Positions 27,424 through 36,915 of a DNA stretch of 64,000 nucleotides are shown in pieces. How positions within the stretch are numbered: position 1 is the stretch's first letter; each line of letters begins with the position of its first letter. Where the stretch lies: positions 1 to 64,000 of the forward strand of contig NZ_RCWA01000027.1 of the NCBI RefSeq assembly GCF_018448905.1, written 5' to 3'. The DNA is from Photorhabdus heterorhabditis. GTDB lineage: Bacteria; Pseudomonadota; Gammaproteobacteria; Enterobacterales; Enterobacteriaceae. The notes beneath the pieces were generated by a model that did no database searches, had not been told where the DNA came from, and saw only the letters and a list, made by a program, of their open reading frames with translations. Made by a program: the position numbers and the translations under genes.

Positions 27424-30036
27424 ATGACACAACAGCGACAAGCTAAGTATCGCCGGGATTACCGCGCTCCCGACTATACGATTACTGATATTGAACTCGA
27501 TTTTAATCTTGATGCCGATAGCACAGAAGTTACCGCAATAAGCCAGGTAAAACGTCTGAGTTATGAAACAACGTCATTAGTGCTAGATGGAGAAGACTTA
27601 ACACTGAAAAGTCTGCATGTAAATGGTCAACCGTGGGAACATTACCGTGAGCAGGAGAGTGTTCTGATCATTGAGCAGCTACCAGCTCAGTTCACGCTGA
27701 AAATTGTGAATACCATCCATCCGTCGAAAAATACGGCTCTTGAAGGCTTGTATGTTTCTGGTGATGCACTTTGTACCCAATGTGAAGCAGAGGGTTTCCG
27801 TCACATTACCTATTATCTTGATCGCCCTGATGTGTTGGCGCGTTTTACAACTCGTATCACCGCCGATAAATCTAAATATCCGTATCTGCTTTCAAATGGT
27901 AACCGGGTTGAGCAGGGAGAAACTGATGATGGGCGTCATTGGGTGAAGTGGCAGGACCCATTCCCAAAACCAGGTTATTTGTTTGCTTTGGTTGCTGGGG
28001 ATTTTGATGTTCTGCGCGATACTTTTACGACCCGTAGCGATCGCGAAGTTGCATTGGAGCTGTTTGTTGATCGCGGTAACCTTGACCGGGCTGATTGGGC
28101 AATGACTTCCCTGAAAAATGCCATGAGATGGGATGAAACCCGCTTTGGTCTTGAGTATGATCTTGATATTTATATGATTGTTGCAGTGGATTTTTTCAAT
28201 ATGGGCGCAATGGAGAATAAAGGGCTAAATGTCTTTAACTCCAAATATGTATTGGCAAAATCTGAAACTGCGACTGATAAAGATTACCTTAACATAGAAG
28301 CAGTGATCGGCCATGAATATTTCCATAACTGGACAGGTAACCGTATTACTTGTCGTGATTGGTTTCAGCTTAGCCTGAAAGAAGGACTGACTGTCTTCCG
28401 TGATCAGGAATTCAGCTCTGATCTCGGCTCACGCTCTGTTAATCGTATCGATAATGTGCGCGTTATGCGTTCAGCGCAATTTGTTGAAGATGGTAGCCCA
28501 ATGGCTCACCCCATTCGTCCCGATAAAGTGATTGAGATGAATAACTTCTATACGCTGACTGTGTATGAAAAGGGGGCAGAAGTTATTCGCATGATTCACA
28601 CCTTGCTGGGTGAAGAACAATTTCAGGCAGGGATGCAGCTTTATATTCATCGTCATGACGGTAGTGCTGCAACATGTGATGATTTTGTTCAGGCAATGGA
28701 AGATGCATCAAATGTGGATCTGTCACTTTTCCGCCGCTGGTATAGCCAATCTGGTACACCAGTGCTGACAGTCCGTGATGAATACGATGCAGAAAAACAG
28801 CAGTACAAGTTGCATGTCAGTCAGATGACACCACCTACAGCTGATCAAAAAGAGAAACAACCTCTGCATATTCCGTTGGATATTGAACTCTATGACAGTA
28901 AAGGCCGTGTGCTTCCACTGTATTATAATGGTCAGCCAGTACACCATGTGCTGAATGTAACCAATGCAGAGCAGACGTTTGTATTTGATAATGTGCCGTC
29001 ATTGCCAGTCCCTTCTTTATTACGTGAATTCTCAGCGCCGGTGAAGCTAGATTACCCATTTAGTGATGAGCAATTGGTATTCCTGATGAAGTATGCCCGT
29101 AATGAATTTTCGCGCTGGGATGCTGCTCAGTCGTTGATGGCAAACTATATCAAGCTGAATGTTATTCGTTACCAGCAGAAGCTGCCGATTGAACTGCCAA
29201 TGCATGTGGTAGATGCTTTCCGTACAGTGTTATTAGATAAGGATATTGATCCTGCTTTGGCTGCTCTGATTCTGGTTTTGCCATCAGAAAGTGAGATAGC
29301 GGAATTGTTTACGATTATTGATCCAAAAGCAATTCATGAAGTTCTGGATGCAACTACCCGTACTTTGGCTCAGGAAATGGCTGATGAGTTTGCGGCAGTT
29401 TATAACGCCATCAATATTGGTGCATATCGTGTCGATCACCAGGATATAGCCAAGCGCTCTCTGCGTAATATTTGTTTATATTATCTGGCTTTTGGTCATC
29501 AAGCTCAGGCTGATAAGCTGGTATCAAATCAATATCACCAGTCTGACAATATGACTGATGCACTCGCTGCGTTATTTGCTGCGGTAGTAGCGGAATTGCC
29601 TTCCTGTGATCAACTGATGGCGGAATTTGATGAGCGCTGGCATCAAGATGGTTTGGTTATGGATAAATGGTTTGGCTTACAGGCAAGTAGCCCGTCAGCA
29701 GATGTTCTGGTTAATGTGCGCAATCTTCTGAATCATCGATCATTTAGCATAGGGAATCCAAACCGAGTGCGTGCGCTGGTTGGAACATTTATTCACAACC
29801 CGGTGGCATTCCATGCTGAAGATGGTAGTGGCTATCAATTCTTGTTGGAAATTTTGACTGATCTTAACAGTCGTAACCCGCAGGTTGCTTCCCGTTTAAT
29901 TGAACCGTTGATGCGCTTGAAGCGTTATGACGATAAACGTAAAGATATGATGCGTAGTGTGTTGGAACAGTTAAAAGGGTTGGAAAATCTGTCTGGTGAT
30001 TTGTTTGAGAAAATTACCAAGGCGTTAGAAAGCTGA
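27424..30036 (+). CDS. pepN: aminopeptidase N (PepN)
   Basis: This M1-family zinc aminopeptidase is the main general aminopeptidase of the cytoplasm. It has 870 residues, the same as E. coli. The exopeptidase motif GAMEN is near residue 261. The zinc site HEYFHNWTGNRITCRDWFQL (HExxH at about 297) has its third ligand Glu in KEGLTVFRDQEF. The C-terminal helical domain is complete. A strong hairpin follows the stop codon. Confidence 0.98.
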   Translation: MTQQRQAKYRRDYRAPDYTITDIELDFNLDADSTEVTAISQVKRLSYETTSLVLDGEDLTLKSLHVNGQPWEHYREQESVLIIEQLPAQFTLKIVNTIHPSKNTALEGLYVSGDALCTQCEAEGFRHITYYLDRPDVLARFTTRITADKSKYPYLLSNGNRVEQGETDDGRHWVKWQDPFPKPGYLFALVAGDFDVLRDTFTTRSDREVALELFVDRGNLDRADWAMTSLKNAMRWDETRFGLEYDLDIYMIVAVDFFNMGAMENKGLNVFNSKYVLAKSETATDKDYLNIEAVIGHEYFHNWTGNRITCRDWFQLSLKEGLTVFRDQEFSSDLGSRSVNRIDNVRVMRSAQFVEDGSPMAHPIRPDKVIEMNNFYTLTVYEKGAEVIRMIHTLLGEEQFQAGMQLYIHRHDGSAATCDDFVQAMEDASNVDLSLFRRWYSQSGTPVLTVRDEYDAEKQQYKLHVSQMTPPTADQKEKQPLHIPLDIELYDSKGRVLPLYYNGQPVHHVLNVTNAEQTFVFDNVPSLPVPSLLREFSAPVKLDYPFSDEQLVFLMKYARNEFSRWDAAQSLMANYIKLNVIRYQQKLPIELPMHVVDAFRTVLLDKDIDPALAALILVLPSESEIAELFTIIDPKAIHEVLDATTRTLAQEMADEFAAVYNAINIGAYRVDHQDIAKRSLRNICLYYLAFGHQAQADKLVSNQYHQSDNMTDALAALFAAVVAELPSCDQLMAEFDERWHQDGLVMDKWFGLQASSPSADVLVNVRNLLNHRSFSIGNPNRVRALVGTFIHNPVAFHAEDGSGYQFLLEILTDLNSRNPQVASRLIEPLMRLKRYDDKRKDMMRSVLEQLKGLENLSGDLFEKITKALES

Positions 30037-30380
30037 TCACTGTTTATCGGGCTAATGGTTATTTAGCCCGATATTCTTTCAGCTTTATTTTCTGGATAAT
30101 AAGTTCCTTGCAATTATTTACTTTCGGATCAGCTTTTATTAAGGTGTTCAGCGCTTAATAAAAATTTTATCACCTTAGTGAAATTTAATTACCTACTAGG
30201 TTGCACAGTGATTTTCATACAGATATTCCCTATTTGTCGGTGCAAAATAGATGTGATGTCAATTGAAGGTTGATGTGCAATTATTTGAAAATTCAATTTG
30301 GAATTGAAAACAGAGCTAAAGATAAGCAGAGGTTTGTTGCCCTCATAGAGAGAGGGCTATTGTAGTAAAAAAGGTAACAG
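30037..30380. other. pepN terminator and empty spacer
   Basis: TATCGGGCTAA (about 30045-30055) and TTTAGCCCGATA (30062-30073) form a strong stem followed by TTCTTTC, a good pepN terminator. The remaining 300 bases up to the lipoprotein stop are AT-rich with no gene-like frame. Confidence 0.7.
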
Positions 30381-30917
30381 TTATTCGTAATTTCTACCGC
30401 CCAATAGGCTTGTTTTGTATTTACACTCTTTATCGTCGTCATTCCAATTTCGATAGCCATTTTTACTTGATAGATCTTTAATGATTACATTCAATTCATG
30501 TGGATATATGTCATAATCGTGACCAACTTCAGGAATAAAAAAGCTTGATATGTATCCGCTCGGAGACCTGTAAGTGTGTTCTTGGGAAGTAATACTCATA
30601 TGTTGATTTGCTTTAATAATATACTCAAGAGCGTCTGCACCTTGCATGTGCAGTGACGGAGGAGTCATACCTGGTATTTTTTTATTGTATGTTGATTTAA
30701 TGCCAATAAAGTTAATACCAGCCGTTAGAGTCCTGAGGTCAACAAGCTTAAAACATTCCCCCGATTTTTCGTAAGTTTCCAATGTCAGTGGTGGGAGGTA
30801 ATTTCTGACTCTAATTCTGGCATAATCAGTACCTGAATAATCTTCCATAGGCTTTGTTAAACTAATTGCACAGCCTGAAAGTAAAGAGATGGAGATAACA
30901 AGGATTAATTTTTTCAT
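30381..30917 (-). CDS. predicted lipoprotein of unknown function
   Basis: The N-terminus KKLILVISISLLSGCAIS is a clear lipoprotein signal with lipobox LSGC, so the mature protein (about 160 residues) is membrane-anchored. Asp at mature position 2 is absent, so an outer-membrane location is expected. Visible features are ECFKLVDLRTLTAGINFIGI, a GYISSFFIPEVGHDYDIYP segment and three further Cys. I do not recognise a family. It is transcribed against pepN and pyrD, which are neighbours without it in E. coli, so it is an accessory insertion. ATG 30917 gives the cleanest signal; GTG 30932 is possible. Confidence 0.7.
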   Translation of the reverse strand: MKKLILVISISLLSGCAISLTKPMEDYSGTDYARIRVRNYLPPLTLETYEKSGECFKLVDLRTLTAGINFIGIKSTYNKKIPGMTPPSLHMQGADALEYIIKANQHMSITSQEHTYRSPSGYISSFFIPEVGHDYDIYPHELNVIIKDLSSKNGYRNWNDDDKECKYKTSLLGGRNYE

Positions 30918-31516
30918 ATGATTCAAAGTCACAGTTTATTTAAGATTTCCTTCTATTACAATAGAAGATAAAATAATCTCCATTTTTTTATCATTATATG
31001 AAGCATTATTCAATAGCGAAATGAATCTGTACTAATTTAAAATGATCTTACTTAACTCTTGTAGGGGGAAAGTTTTAAATATTGGATAATCATACCTTTA
31101 TTAAAGGTGGAAAAACTCCGTATGTACTTTAGCAAGATGCTTTTGATACTTTGGGATTTTATAAAAATTTCGCAGGTTTTTTTAACCTTTCGATGCGTTT
31201 TTAATCTTGGGGAAGAAAGTAGGGTAACACACTGAAATGGCAGTTAATTTTTGTATCCTTAATGGTATGTTTTTACTATTTAAAGGCAGCTAAACGACAG
31301 TTTTAGTCACGGATGGAAAAAATTTGCTTCTGGTGAGCATATTTCTGTAGCCTCAACCCACGCTATTCGGTTAATCTCTTGACAGGATTTCTTGGAGATT
31401 AGCAATGAGCATTGTGTCGTTCAAGAATTTCTAAGTGTTACATGAATGTGTATAGAAACGTATTAGTTTTATTTTTATAACTTAGTGTTTATGAATTAAT
31501 TAACAGGTTGAGGATG
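30918..31516. other. long AT-rich region before pyrD
   Basis: No gene is visible in these 600 bases. They carry the promoters of the lipoprotein gene and pyrD. A perfect palindrome ACCTTTA-T-TAAAGGT sits at 31094-31108, and AGGTTTTTTTAACCT near 31175 is a second small palindrome. No PurR box could be recognised. The pyrD ribosome site is TTGAGG directly before its double ATG. Confidence 0.35.
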
Positions 31517-32527
31517 ATGTGCTACCCACTAATCAGGAAGGCGTTGTTTCAGTTTGATCCGGAACGAGCGCACGAGTTAACTTTCCGCCAGCTCAAACGT
31601 ATTACCGGTACTCCTTTCGAATTTCTTATCCATCAGTCAGTTGCTACAAAACCTGTTACCTGCATGGGCCTGTCATTTAAAAATCCCCTTGGTCTGGCGG
31701 CAGGTCTTGATAAAGATGGCGATTGTATTGATGCATTTGGTGCAATGGGATTTGGCTTTATTGAAATTGGTACTGTGACTCCACGTGCTCAGGCAGGAAA
31801 TGATAAACCAAGATTGTTTCGTATCGTTGAAGCAGAAGGGTTAATTAACCGTATGGGCTTCAATAACCTCGGTGTTGATAACCTAGTGGAAAATGTCAAA
31901 AAAACGAAATATGGTGGGGTTATTGGGATCAATATTGGCAAAAATAAGGATACGCCAGTAGATCATGGGAAAGATGATTATTTAATCTGTATGGATAAAG
32001 TTTATCCTTATGCTGGCTATGTTACGATTAATATCTCGTCACCGAACACGCCGGGTTTAAGAACATTACAATACGGCGAAGCGCTGGATGATTTACTCTC
32101 TGCGATTAAAGATAAACAAAGTGAGCTTCAACAAAAATATCAAAAATATGTCCCGGTTGCGGTAAAAATCGCACCGGATCTTTCTGAAGCGGAGTTGGTG
32201 CAAATTGCAGATAGTTTGATTCGTCATAATATCGATGGTGTTGTTGCAACGAATACAACATTAGACAAGAAATTAGTTGAAGGACTTAACTATTGCCAAC
32301 AAGCTGGTGGATTAAGTGGGCGACCGGTTCAATTACGTAGTACAGAAATTATTCGTCGATTATCGCAAGAATTAAAAGGTGAGATTCCTATTATTGGTGT
32401 TGGCGGAATAGATTCACTGACTGCGGCTAGAGAAAAAATAGCAGCAGGGGCTTCTTTAATACAGATTTTCTCAGGGTTTATCTATCATGGGCCAAAATTA
32501 ATCAAAGATATCGTCAATCATATCTGA
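31517..32527 (+). CDS. pyrD: dihydroorotate dehydrogenase (quinone), class 2
   Basis: This FMN enzyme on the inner membrane oxidises dihydroorotate to orotate and passes electrons to quinone. From ATG 31517 the protein has 336 residues, the E. coli length. Markers are [47 protein letters not shown] with the catalytic Ser region, and [20 protein letters not shown] for FMN phosphate binding. The N-terminal amphipathic segment ([20 protein letters not shown]) marks class 2. zapC follows, as in E. coli. Confidence 0.97.
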   Translation: MCYPLIRKALFQFDPERAHELTFRQLKRITGTPFEFLIHQSVATKPVTCMGLSFKNPLGLAAGLDKDGDCIDAFGAMGFGFIEIGTVTPRAQAGNDKPRLFRIVEAEGLINRMGFNNLGVDNLVENVKKTKYGGVIGINIGKNKDTPVDHGKDDYLICMDKVYPYAGYVTINISSPNTPGLRTLQYGEALDDLLSAIKDKQSELQQKYQKYVPVAVKIAPDLSEAELVQIADSLIRHNIDGVVATNTTLDKKLVEGLNYCQQAGGLSGRPVQLRSTEIIRRLSQELKGEIPIIGVGGIDSLTAAREKIAAGASLIQIFSGFIYHGPKLIKDIVNHI

Positions 32528-32717
32528 ATTTTTCTGGTAATTTATCATTGGGGGTTTATTTTTGCCCCCAACTCGTCTATATTCGCTCTGATTACCTAAA
32601 TTTTATCTGTATCTTCGCATGTCTTTTAATTATGACAGGACTTATTTCACTGAATAGCAGGTAAGTTATTTACAATCTGTTTAGAGATGTAAGCTTTTTG
32701 GCATAAAAGGATAACCC

Positions 32718-33263
32718 ATGAAAATTAAACCTGATGACCAATGGCGCTGGTATTTTGATGCTGACCATGACCGTGTAATGCTTGATCTGTCTAATGGTAT
32801 GGTTTTTCGTTCCTGTTTTCCTGCAAAGATGCTGATACCCTATGCAATGGGAGAAGTGTCGTTTTCTGTAGAAGATGCGACGCTTTATTATTGTTTTGAA
32901 GAACAGGCACGCCGAATTAATATTTCAGATGAATTCAGGGCTGAATTAATTCTTAATGCGTTAGTGGCTTTTCGCTTTATTAAGCCACAAATGCCAAGAA
33001 GCTGGTATTTTTCTCGTTTTGCTATGATGGAAAAGCCTGTACACGGGGAGTTGATCCAGGTACGGCTTCTGGACTGTGGAACCGATGCTATATTTTTGGT
33101 AGCAGAAGCCGGGGATAGTGCGAGCCTTTGCTTGCTAGCTCAACCGCAATTAACGTTATCTGATCGGGTAATGAATTTTTGCGATCCAATTAAGATTATG
33201 AATGACAGATTGATGCCATTTGTGGAACCTGTTTGTATGCCAATTTATGGCGCTGCGGTCTGA
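32718..33263 (+). CDS. zapC: cell division protein ZapC
   Basis: This small cytoplasmic protein stabilises FtsZ bundles at the Z ring. It has 181 residues, with IKPDDQWRWYFDADHDRVML at the start, NALVAFRFIKPQMPRSWYF in the middle and CDPIKIMNDRLMPFVEP near the end, all matching ZapC. A second, eroded copy of its last 28 bases and the following spacer lies 3.6 kb away at 36871-36915, on the other side of the glycosyltransferase genes. Confidence 0.95.
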   Translation: MKIKPDDQWRWYFDADHDRVMLDLSNGMVFRSCFPAKMLIPYAMGEVSFSVEDATLYYCFEEQARRINISDEFRAELILNALVAFRFIKPQMPRSWYFSRFAMMEKPVHGELIQVRLLDCGTDAIFLVAEAGDSASLCLLAQPQLTLSDRVMNFCDPIKIMNDRLMPFVEPVCMPIYGAAV

Positions 33264-33280
33264 TTTGAGTTTAAGATCTA
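33236..33280 (+). repeat. direct repeat A: zapC 3' end and spacer
   Basis: These 45 bases, from TATGCCAATTTATGG to TTAAGATCTA, match 36871-36915 at about 37 of 45 positions in the same orientation. This is the original copy, since it contains the zapC stop. Confidence 0.75.
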
Positions 33281-33368
33281 GTTGTTCTGTTCTCTTTCTA
33301 AGAGCAAAGTCGCTTTTTTCTTGTGTCCTAAAATCATCTGTTAGCTATCATCACAGAAACTTACCTGT

Positions 33369-33511
33369 TATACCCAATGGATTTCAAGATGGATCGCGAC
33401 GGCAAGGGCGGCGAATCCCCGGGAGCATAGATAACTATGTCATAGATAACACTGTGACCGGGGTGAGAGAGTGCAGCCAACAAAGAGGCAACTTGAAAGA
33501 TAACGGGTATA
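33369..33511 (+). repeat. ERIC element, copy 2 (long class)
   Basis: The element runs from TATACCCAATGGATTTCAAG to GATAACGGGTATA. Its centre carries an extra 15-16 bases, CATAGATAACTATGTCATAG, compared with copies 1 and 5. It fills most of the 373-base gap between zapC and the first glycosyltransferase gene. Confidence 0.9.
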
Positions 33512-33636
33512 TATGTAATAGCTACAGTTCACTCATTTGAAGCAGGCGTGGGAAATATATTAAGAATCATTTTAATAGCTCCCCCTCTGGATAACATGAG
33601 TCTCAAGATGAGGAGGAGAGATAATATATTAAGGAG

Positions 33637-34935
33637 TTAATTAGCGCGGTTTCGTTCGAGGATTAATTGTTCTGCGTGATTGGATATTGCTGCCAATGCG
33701 TCGTGACTGGCGTAATCGTCTTGGACGATTTGGGCGCGTTGTTTAAACAAATTTGTACTTAGCATATTTTCCACTGCTTGCTTAAGCTGAGATTCAGCAG
33801 GTTGTGCTGTATCCAGATTAATACCGCATCCAGCCCATACGACGCGAAACGCTGTCTCTTGTTTACCTTCTCCTGTATCGGCAATGAGCAATGGTGTACC
33901 GTGGTTGAGGGCGTAATTAATGGTTCCGTAACCCCCGTTGGATACTAGTAATGAAGCTTTCGGTAGCCAGTACTCAAATGAGATAAATTCTTCGATGCGT
34001 GCGTTGTCAGGTATGTTCTCTCGCAGTATTTCTGCCGATCTGCCACCGGTGGTCGCCAATACACGTACAGGTAATGTGGTCAGTGCTCGCAATGTAGGGA
34101 AAATTAACTGATTTAGATCGGTATTGGACATGGTGCCTTGAGTGACTATAACTAGTGGACGTGGATCATCTTCTTCCCATAATTGAGGTGATTCTATTTT
34201 CGGTGCGGGGTTGGGGAGTGGGCCAATAAAATGGACTGTATCAGGCAATCCTTCTCGTGGGTATTCAAATGCCAGGGTTGAAAGTTGCAAAAAGCGATCA
34301 GAGCTGAAGATGACTTCATCGTTGAAAAATCTGGTTAACGTAGCGCATCCTGACTGAGCTAATGCGTCATTAAAGCGATCCTGTACTTCGGTTATTAGTT
34401 GTCGGGCTTCCTCATCCACGAGTTGTTCATGGGTCAATTCTGATGGTAATAATGCGGGTGGGATACGTGGTCCCCAGAAAATGGAGTCTTTCGAAGAGTA
34501 AGCCAGAGGCGTTATGCCAATGATGATCACTGGAAGGCGATGAGCTTTTCCTTTTTGCAGCAGTGGCAATATGCCATAAAAGCAGTTCTCGGCTATAAGT
34601 AATTCTGCTTGCTGTTCATGGATGATTTGTTGTAATTGTCGGTCGAGGAATGGGATTGGACTACAGAAGAAATCTTTAAACGCTAGCGCCATTTGCAGAT
34701 TTCCTGGCGGAAGGTGCGCTCGGTCAGGAAAACGTTGCTTTAAGTGACGGTAATCAAAGTCTATTTTTTCATCAAAAGGGATAAATTCTGCGTTTAAATT
34801 TTCCACATGTTGGCGAAATAACGCGCCAGTGAATACAGTTACCTGATGTCCTTGTGCTATCAGTGATTGAGTTACCTTTAACATCGGATAGACATGCCCG
34901 GGTGTGGCGACCGCTGCAATGACAATACGTGCCAT
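33637..34935 (-). CDS. MGT/UGT-type glycosyltransferase, copy 1
   Basis: This 432-residue GT1-family (GT-B fold) enzyme moves a sugar from a nucleotide sugar to a lipophilic acceptor. The N-terminal domain starts ARIVIAAVATPGHVYPMLKV with the GH motif. The C-terminal donor domain has GPLPNPAP, VIVTQGTMSN and the signature SNGGYGTINYALNHGTPLLI followed by GEGKQETAFRVVWAGCG. Relatives glycosylate macrolides, flavonoids, carotenoids or sterols; the acceptor here is unknown. AAGGAG precedes the ATG. It is highly similar to the next gene and interrupts the conserved zapC-ycbX order. Confidence 0.9.
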   Translation of the reverse strand: MARIVIAAVATPGHVYPMLKVTQSLIAQGHQVTVFTGALFRQHVENLNAEFIPFDEKIDFDYRHLKQRFPDRAHLPPGNLQMALAFKDFFCSPIPFLDRQLQQIIHEQQAELLIAENCFYGILPLLQKGKAHRLPVIIIGITPLAYSSKDSIFWGPRIPPALLPSELTHEQLVDEEARQLITEVQDRFNDALAQSGCATLTRFFNDEVIFSSDRFLQLSTLAFEYPREGLPDTVHFIGPLPNPAPKIESPQLWEEDDPRPLVIVTQGTMSNTDLNQLIFPTLRALTTLPVRVLATTGGRSAEILRENIPDNARIEEFISFEYWLPKASLLVSNGGYGTINYALNHGTPLLIADTGEGKQETAFRVVWAGCGINLDTAQPAESQLKQAVENMLSTNLFKQRAQIVQDDYASHDALAAISNHAEQLILERNRAN

Positions 34936-34998
34936 AACTTACTCCTTATACTGTTTTGATTTAATTACGTTAACTCCTGACTCAAAGTGTGATTATTT

Positions 34999-35014
34999 TA
35001 TGACTACTGTCATA
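34999..35014. promoter_or_regulatory. inverted repeat upstream of glycosyltransferase copy 1
   Basis: TATGAC-TACT-GTCATA is a perfect 6-base inverted repeat 64 bases before the start codon. The same site, with one arm changed (TATGAC-GACT-GTCACA), lies at 36519-36534, at the same distance from copy 2. It is a candidate operator conserved with the duplication. Confidence 0.45.
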
Positions 35015-35155
35015 AATTAATTGTAGTTATAATAATTAATTATGACAATAATCACTTAGATTTATTTTTTTATGAGGTTATTAAATATGTTGATTTCCCC
35101 GCCTTTTAGCCTGTGTTAGCGCCAAAATGGAGAGGAAGGATGAAGTATCTAGGGT

Positions 35156-36454
35156 TTAGTTAATGCGGCTTTGTTCAAGAATTAATTGTTCTACGTGATG
35201 GGATATTGCTGTTAATGCATCATGTCTTGTGTAATCTTTTTGGACAATTTGTGCACGTTGTTTAAACAAGTCTGTATTTAACATATTTTCCACTGTTTGC
35301 TTCAGTTGAGATTCAGTGGGGTGTGCTGTCTCTAGGTTAATTCCGCATCCAGCCCATACGACACGAAAGGCCGCTTCCTGCTTACCTTCTCCTGCATCTG
35401 CAATGAGTAATGGTGTACCATGGCTAAGAGCGTAATTAATGGTTCCGTAACCCCCGTTGGATATCAGTAGTGAAGCTTGTGGCAGCCAATGCTCAAATGA
35501 AATAAATTCTTCAACGCGTGCATTTTCAGGTATGTTCTTACTCAGTGTTTCTACAGATCTACCACCGGTGGTTGCCAATATACGCACTGGTAATGTAGCT
35601 AATGCGTGTAATGTGGGGAGAATCAACTGATTTAAATCAATATTAGAAATAGTACCCTGAGTGACTATAATCAATGGGCGTGGATCATCTTCTTCCCATA
35701 ACTGAGGTGATGCTACTGTCGGTGCAGGGTTAGGAAGCGGCCCAATAAAATGGACTGTATCAGGCAATCCTTCTCGTGGGTATTCAAATGCCAGGGTTGA
35801 GAGTTGTAAAAAGCGATCAGCACCAAAAATTATTTCATCATTGAAAGGTCTGGTTAACGCAGAGCCGCCTGACTGAACTAATGCATCATTGAAACTATCC
35901 TGCACTTCGGCTATTAGCTGTTGATTGGTTTCATCTACGAGTTGTTCATGTGTCAATTCTGGTGGTAATACTGCGGGCGGGATGCGTGGCCCCCAAAAAA
36001 CCGAATCTTTCGAAGAGTAAGCCAAAGGCGTTATGCCAACAACTATTACTGGAAGACGATGGATTTTTTCTTTTTGCAGCAGAGGTAATATGCCGTAAAA
36101 GCAGTTTTCGGCTATAAGCAATTCCGCTTGTTGTTCACGAATGATTTGTCGCAGTTGACGATCGAGAAGTGGGATTGGGGCGGAGAAAAAGTTCTTGAAT
36201 GCGAGTGCCATTTGTACATTTCCCGGAGGAAGCTGAGCACGGTTAGGGAAATGTTGTTCTAAATGACGGTAGTCAAAGTCTATTTGTTCATCAAAAGGGG
36301 CAAATTGTGCGCTTAAAGCTTCGACTTGTTGGCGAAATAACGCACCGGTAAACATTGTTACCTGATGTCCTTGTGCTATCAGTGATTCAGCAATCTTTAA
36401 CATCGGATAGATATGCCCGGGTGTTGCGACCGCTGCAATGACAATACGTGCCAT
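35156..36454 (-). CDS. MGT/UGT-type glycosyltransferase, copy 2
   Basis: This paralogue of copy 1 also has 432 residues from ATG 36454 and collinear sequence throughout: ARIVIAAVATPGHIYPMLKI, GPLPNPAP, IIVTQGTISN, SNGGYGTINYALSHGTPLLI and GEGKQEAAFRVVWAGCG. Differences are scattered and conservative in both domains, so both copies look functional rather than one decaying. GAAGGAGC lies before the ATG. The upstream 170 bases are also shared with copy 1, so each gene probably has its own promoter. No sugar- or aglycone-synthesis genes lie nearby. Confidence 0.9.
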   Translation of the reverse strand: MARIVIAAVATPGHIYPMLKIAESLIAQGHQVTMFTGALFRQQVEALSAQFAPFDEQIDFDYRHLEQHFPNRAQLPPGNVQMALAFKNFFSAPIPLLDRQLRQIIREQQAELLIAENCFYGILPLLQKEKIHRLPVIVVGITPLAYSSKDSVFWGPRIPPAVLPPELTHEQLVDETNQQLIAEVQDSFNDALVQSGGSALTRPFNDEIIFGADRFLQLSTLAFEYPREGLPDTVHFIGPLPNPAPTVASPQLWEEDDPRPLIIVTQGTISNIDLNQLILPTLHALATLPVRILATTGGRSVETLSKNIPENARVEEFISFEHWLPQASLLISNGGYGTINYALSHGTPLLIADAGEGKQEAAFRVVWAGCGINLETAHPTESQLKQTVENMLNTDLFKQRAQIVQKDYTRHDALTAISHHVEQLILEQSRIN

Positions 36455-36518
36455 GATTTGCTCCTTCATATTGTTTTGATTGAATTGCGCTAGCTCCTGT
36501 CTCAGAGTGTAATCATTT

Positions 36519-36534
36519 TATGACGACTGTCACA
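36519..36534. promoter_or_regulatory. inverted repeat upstream of glycosyltransferase copy 2
   Basis: TATGAC-GACT-GTCACA is the counterpart of the palindrome at 34999-35014, here with one mismatch between arms. It lies 65 bases upstream of the start codon. Confidence 0.4.
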
Positions 36535-36682
36535 AATTCATTATAGTAATAAATAATTCATTATAGTGATAATCAATATTATTGACTTTTATGTGAAATT
36601 ATTACATATGCTGATTTCTTGATTTTCTCCACTTTCTAGTTAGTTGTCTGTGTTAGTACCAAAATGGAAATGGAGGACAAAA

Positions 36683-36880
36683 ATTGACGATTAAGAAATG
36701 GGATTGGGGTAGCGAATATGTTCTTTAGTGCCTGATTGCTTCTACTTGTTAACGAAGTATCACGCTGGTGAAGGTATGGTGTCCCCTGTGAGATAATTGG
36801 TTCGGCAACCTTTTAACATAGGATAGAGCGGCTCAAGGCTTGTGGTGGCTGCAATTCATGTAATTATCCGCGTGCCAACT
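36683..36880 (-). pseudogene. eroded 5' remnant of a third glycosyltransferase copy
   Basis: Nucleotides here align with the 5' part of copy 2. TTGACGATTAAGAAATGGG followed by ATTGGGG corresponds to TTGACGATCGAGAAGTGGG at about 36156. CTTCTACTTGTTAACGAAG corresponds to CTTCGACTTGTTGGCGAAA at about 36322. CTTTTAACATAGGATAGA and the following GTGGTGGCTGCAATTCATG correspond to the first codons of copy 2. Many indels destroy the frame, and about 120 bases between the two blocks are missing. Only the N-terminal coding part is left. Confidence 0.75.
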
Positions 36881-36915
36881 CATGGCACTGCGGTTTTATT
36901 TGAATTTAAGATCTA
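36871..36915 (+). repeat. direct repeat B: second copy of the zapC 3' end
   Basis: CGTGCCAACTCATGGCACTG followed by CGGTTTTATTTGAATTTAAG repeats the zapC end and spacer at 33236-33280 with about 8 differences. It overlaps the ycbX stop. It marks the far boundary of the glycosyltransferase insertion. Confidence 0.75.

Noticed and set aside
33220-33540. 106-codon frame running through the zapC end and ERIC copy 2
   Set aside because: Most of it is translation of the ERIC repeat in an arbitrary frame.
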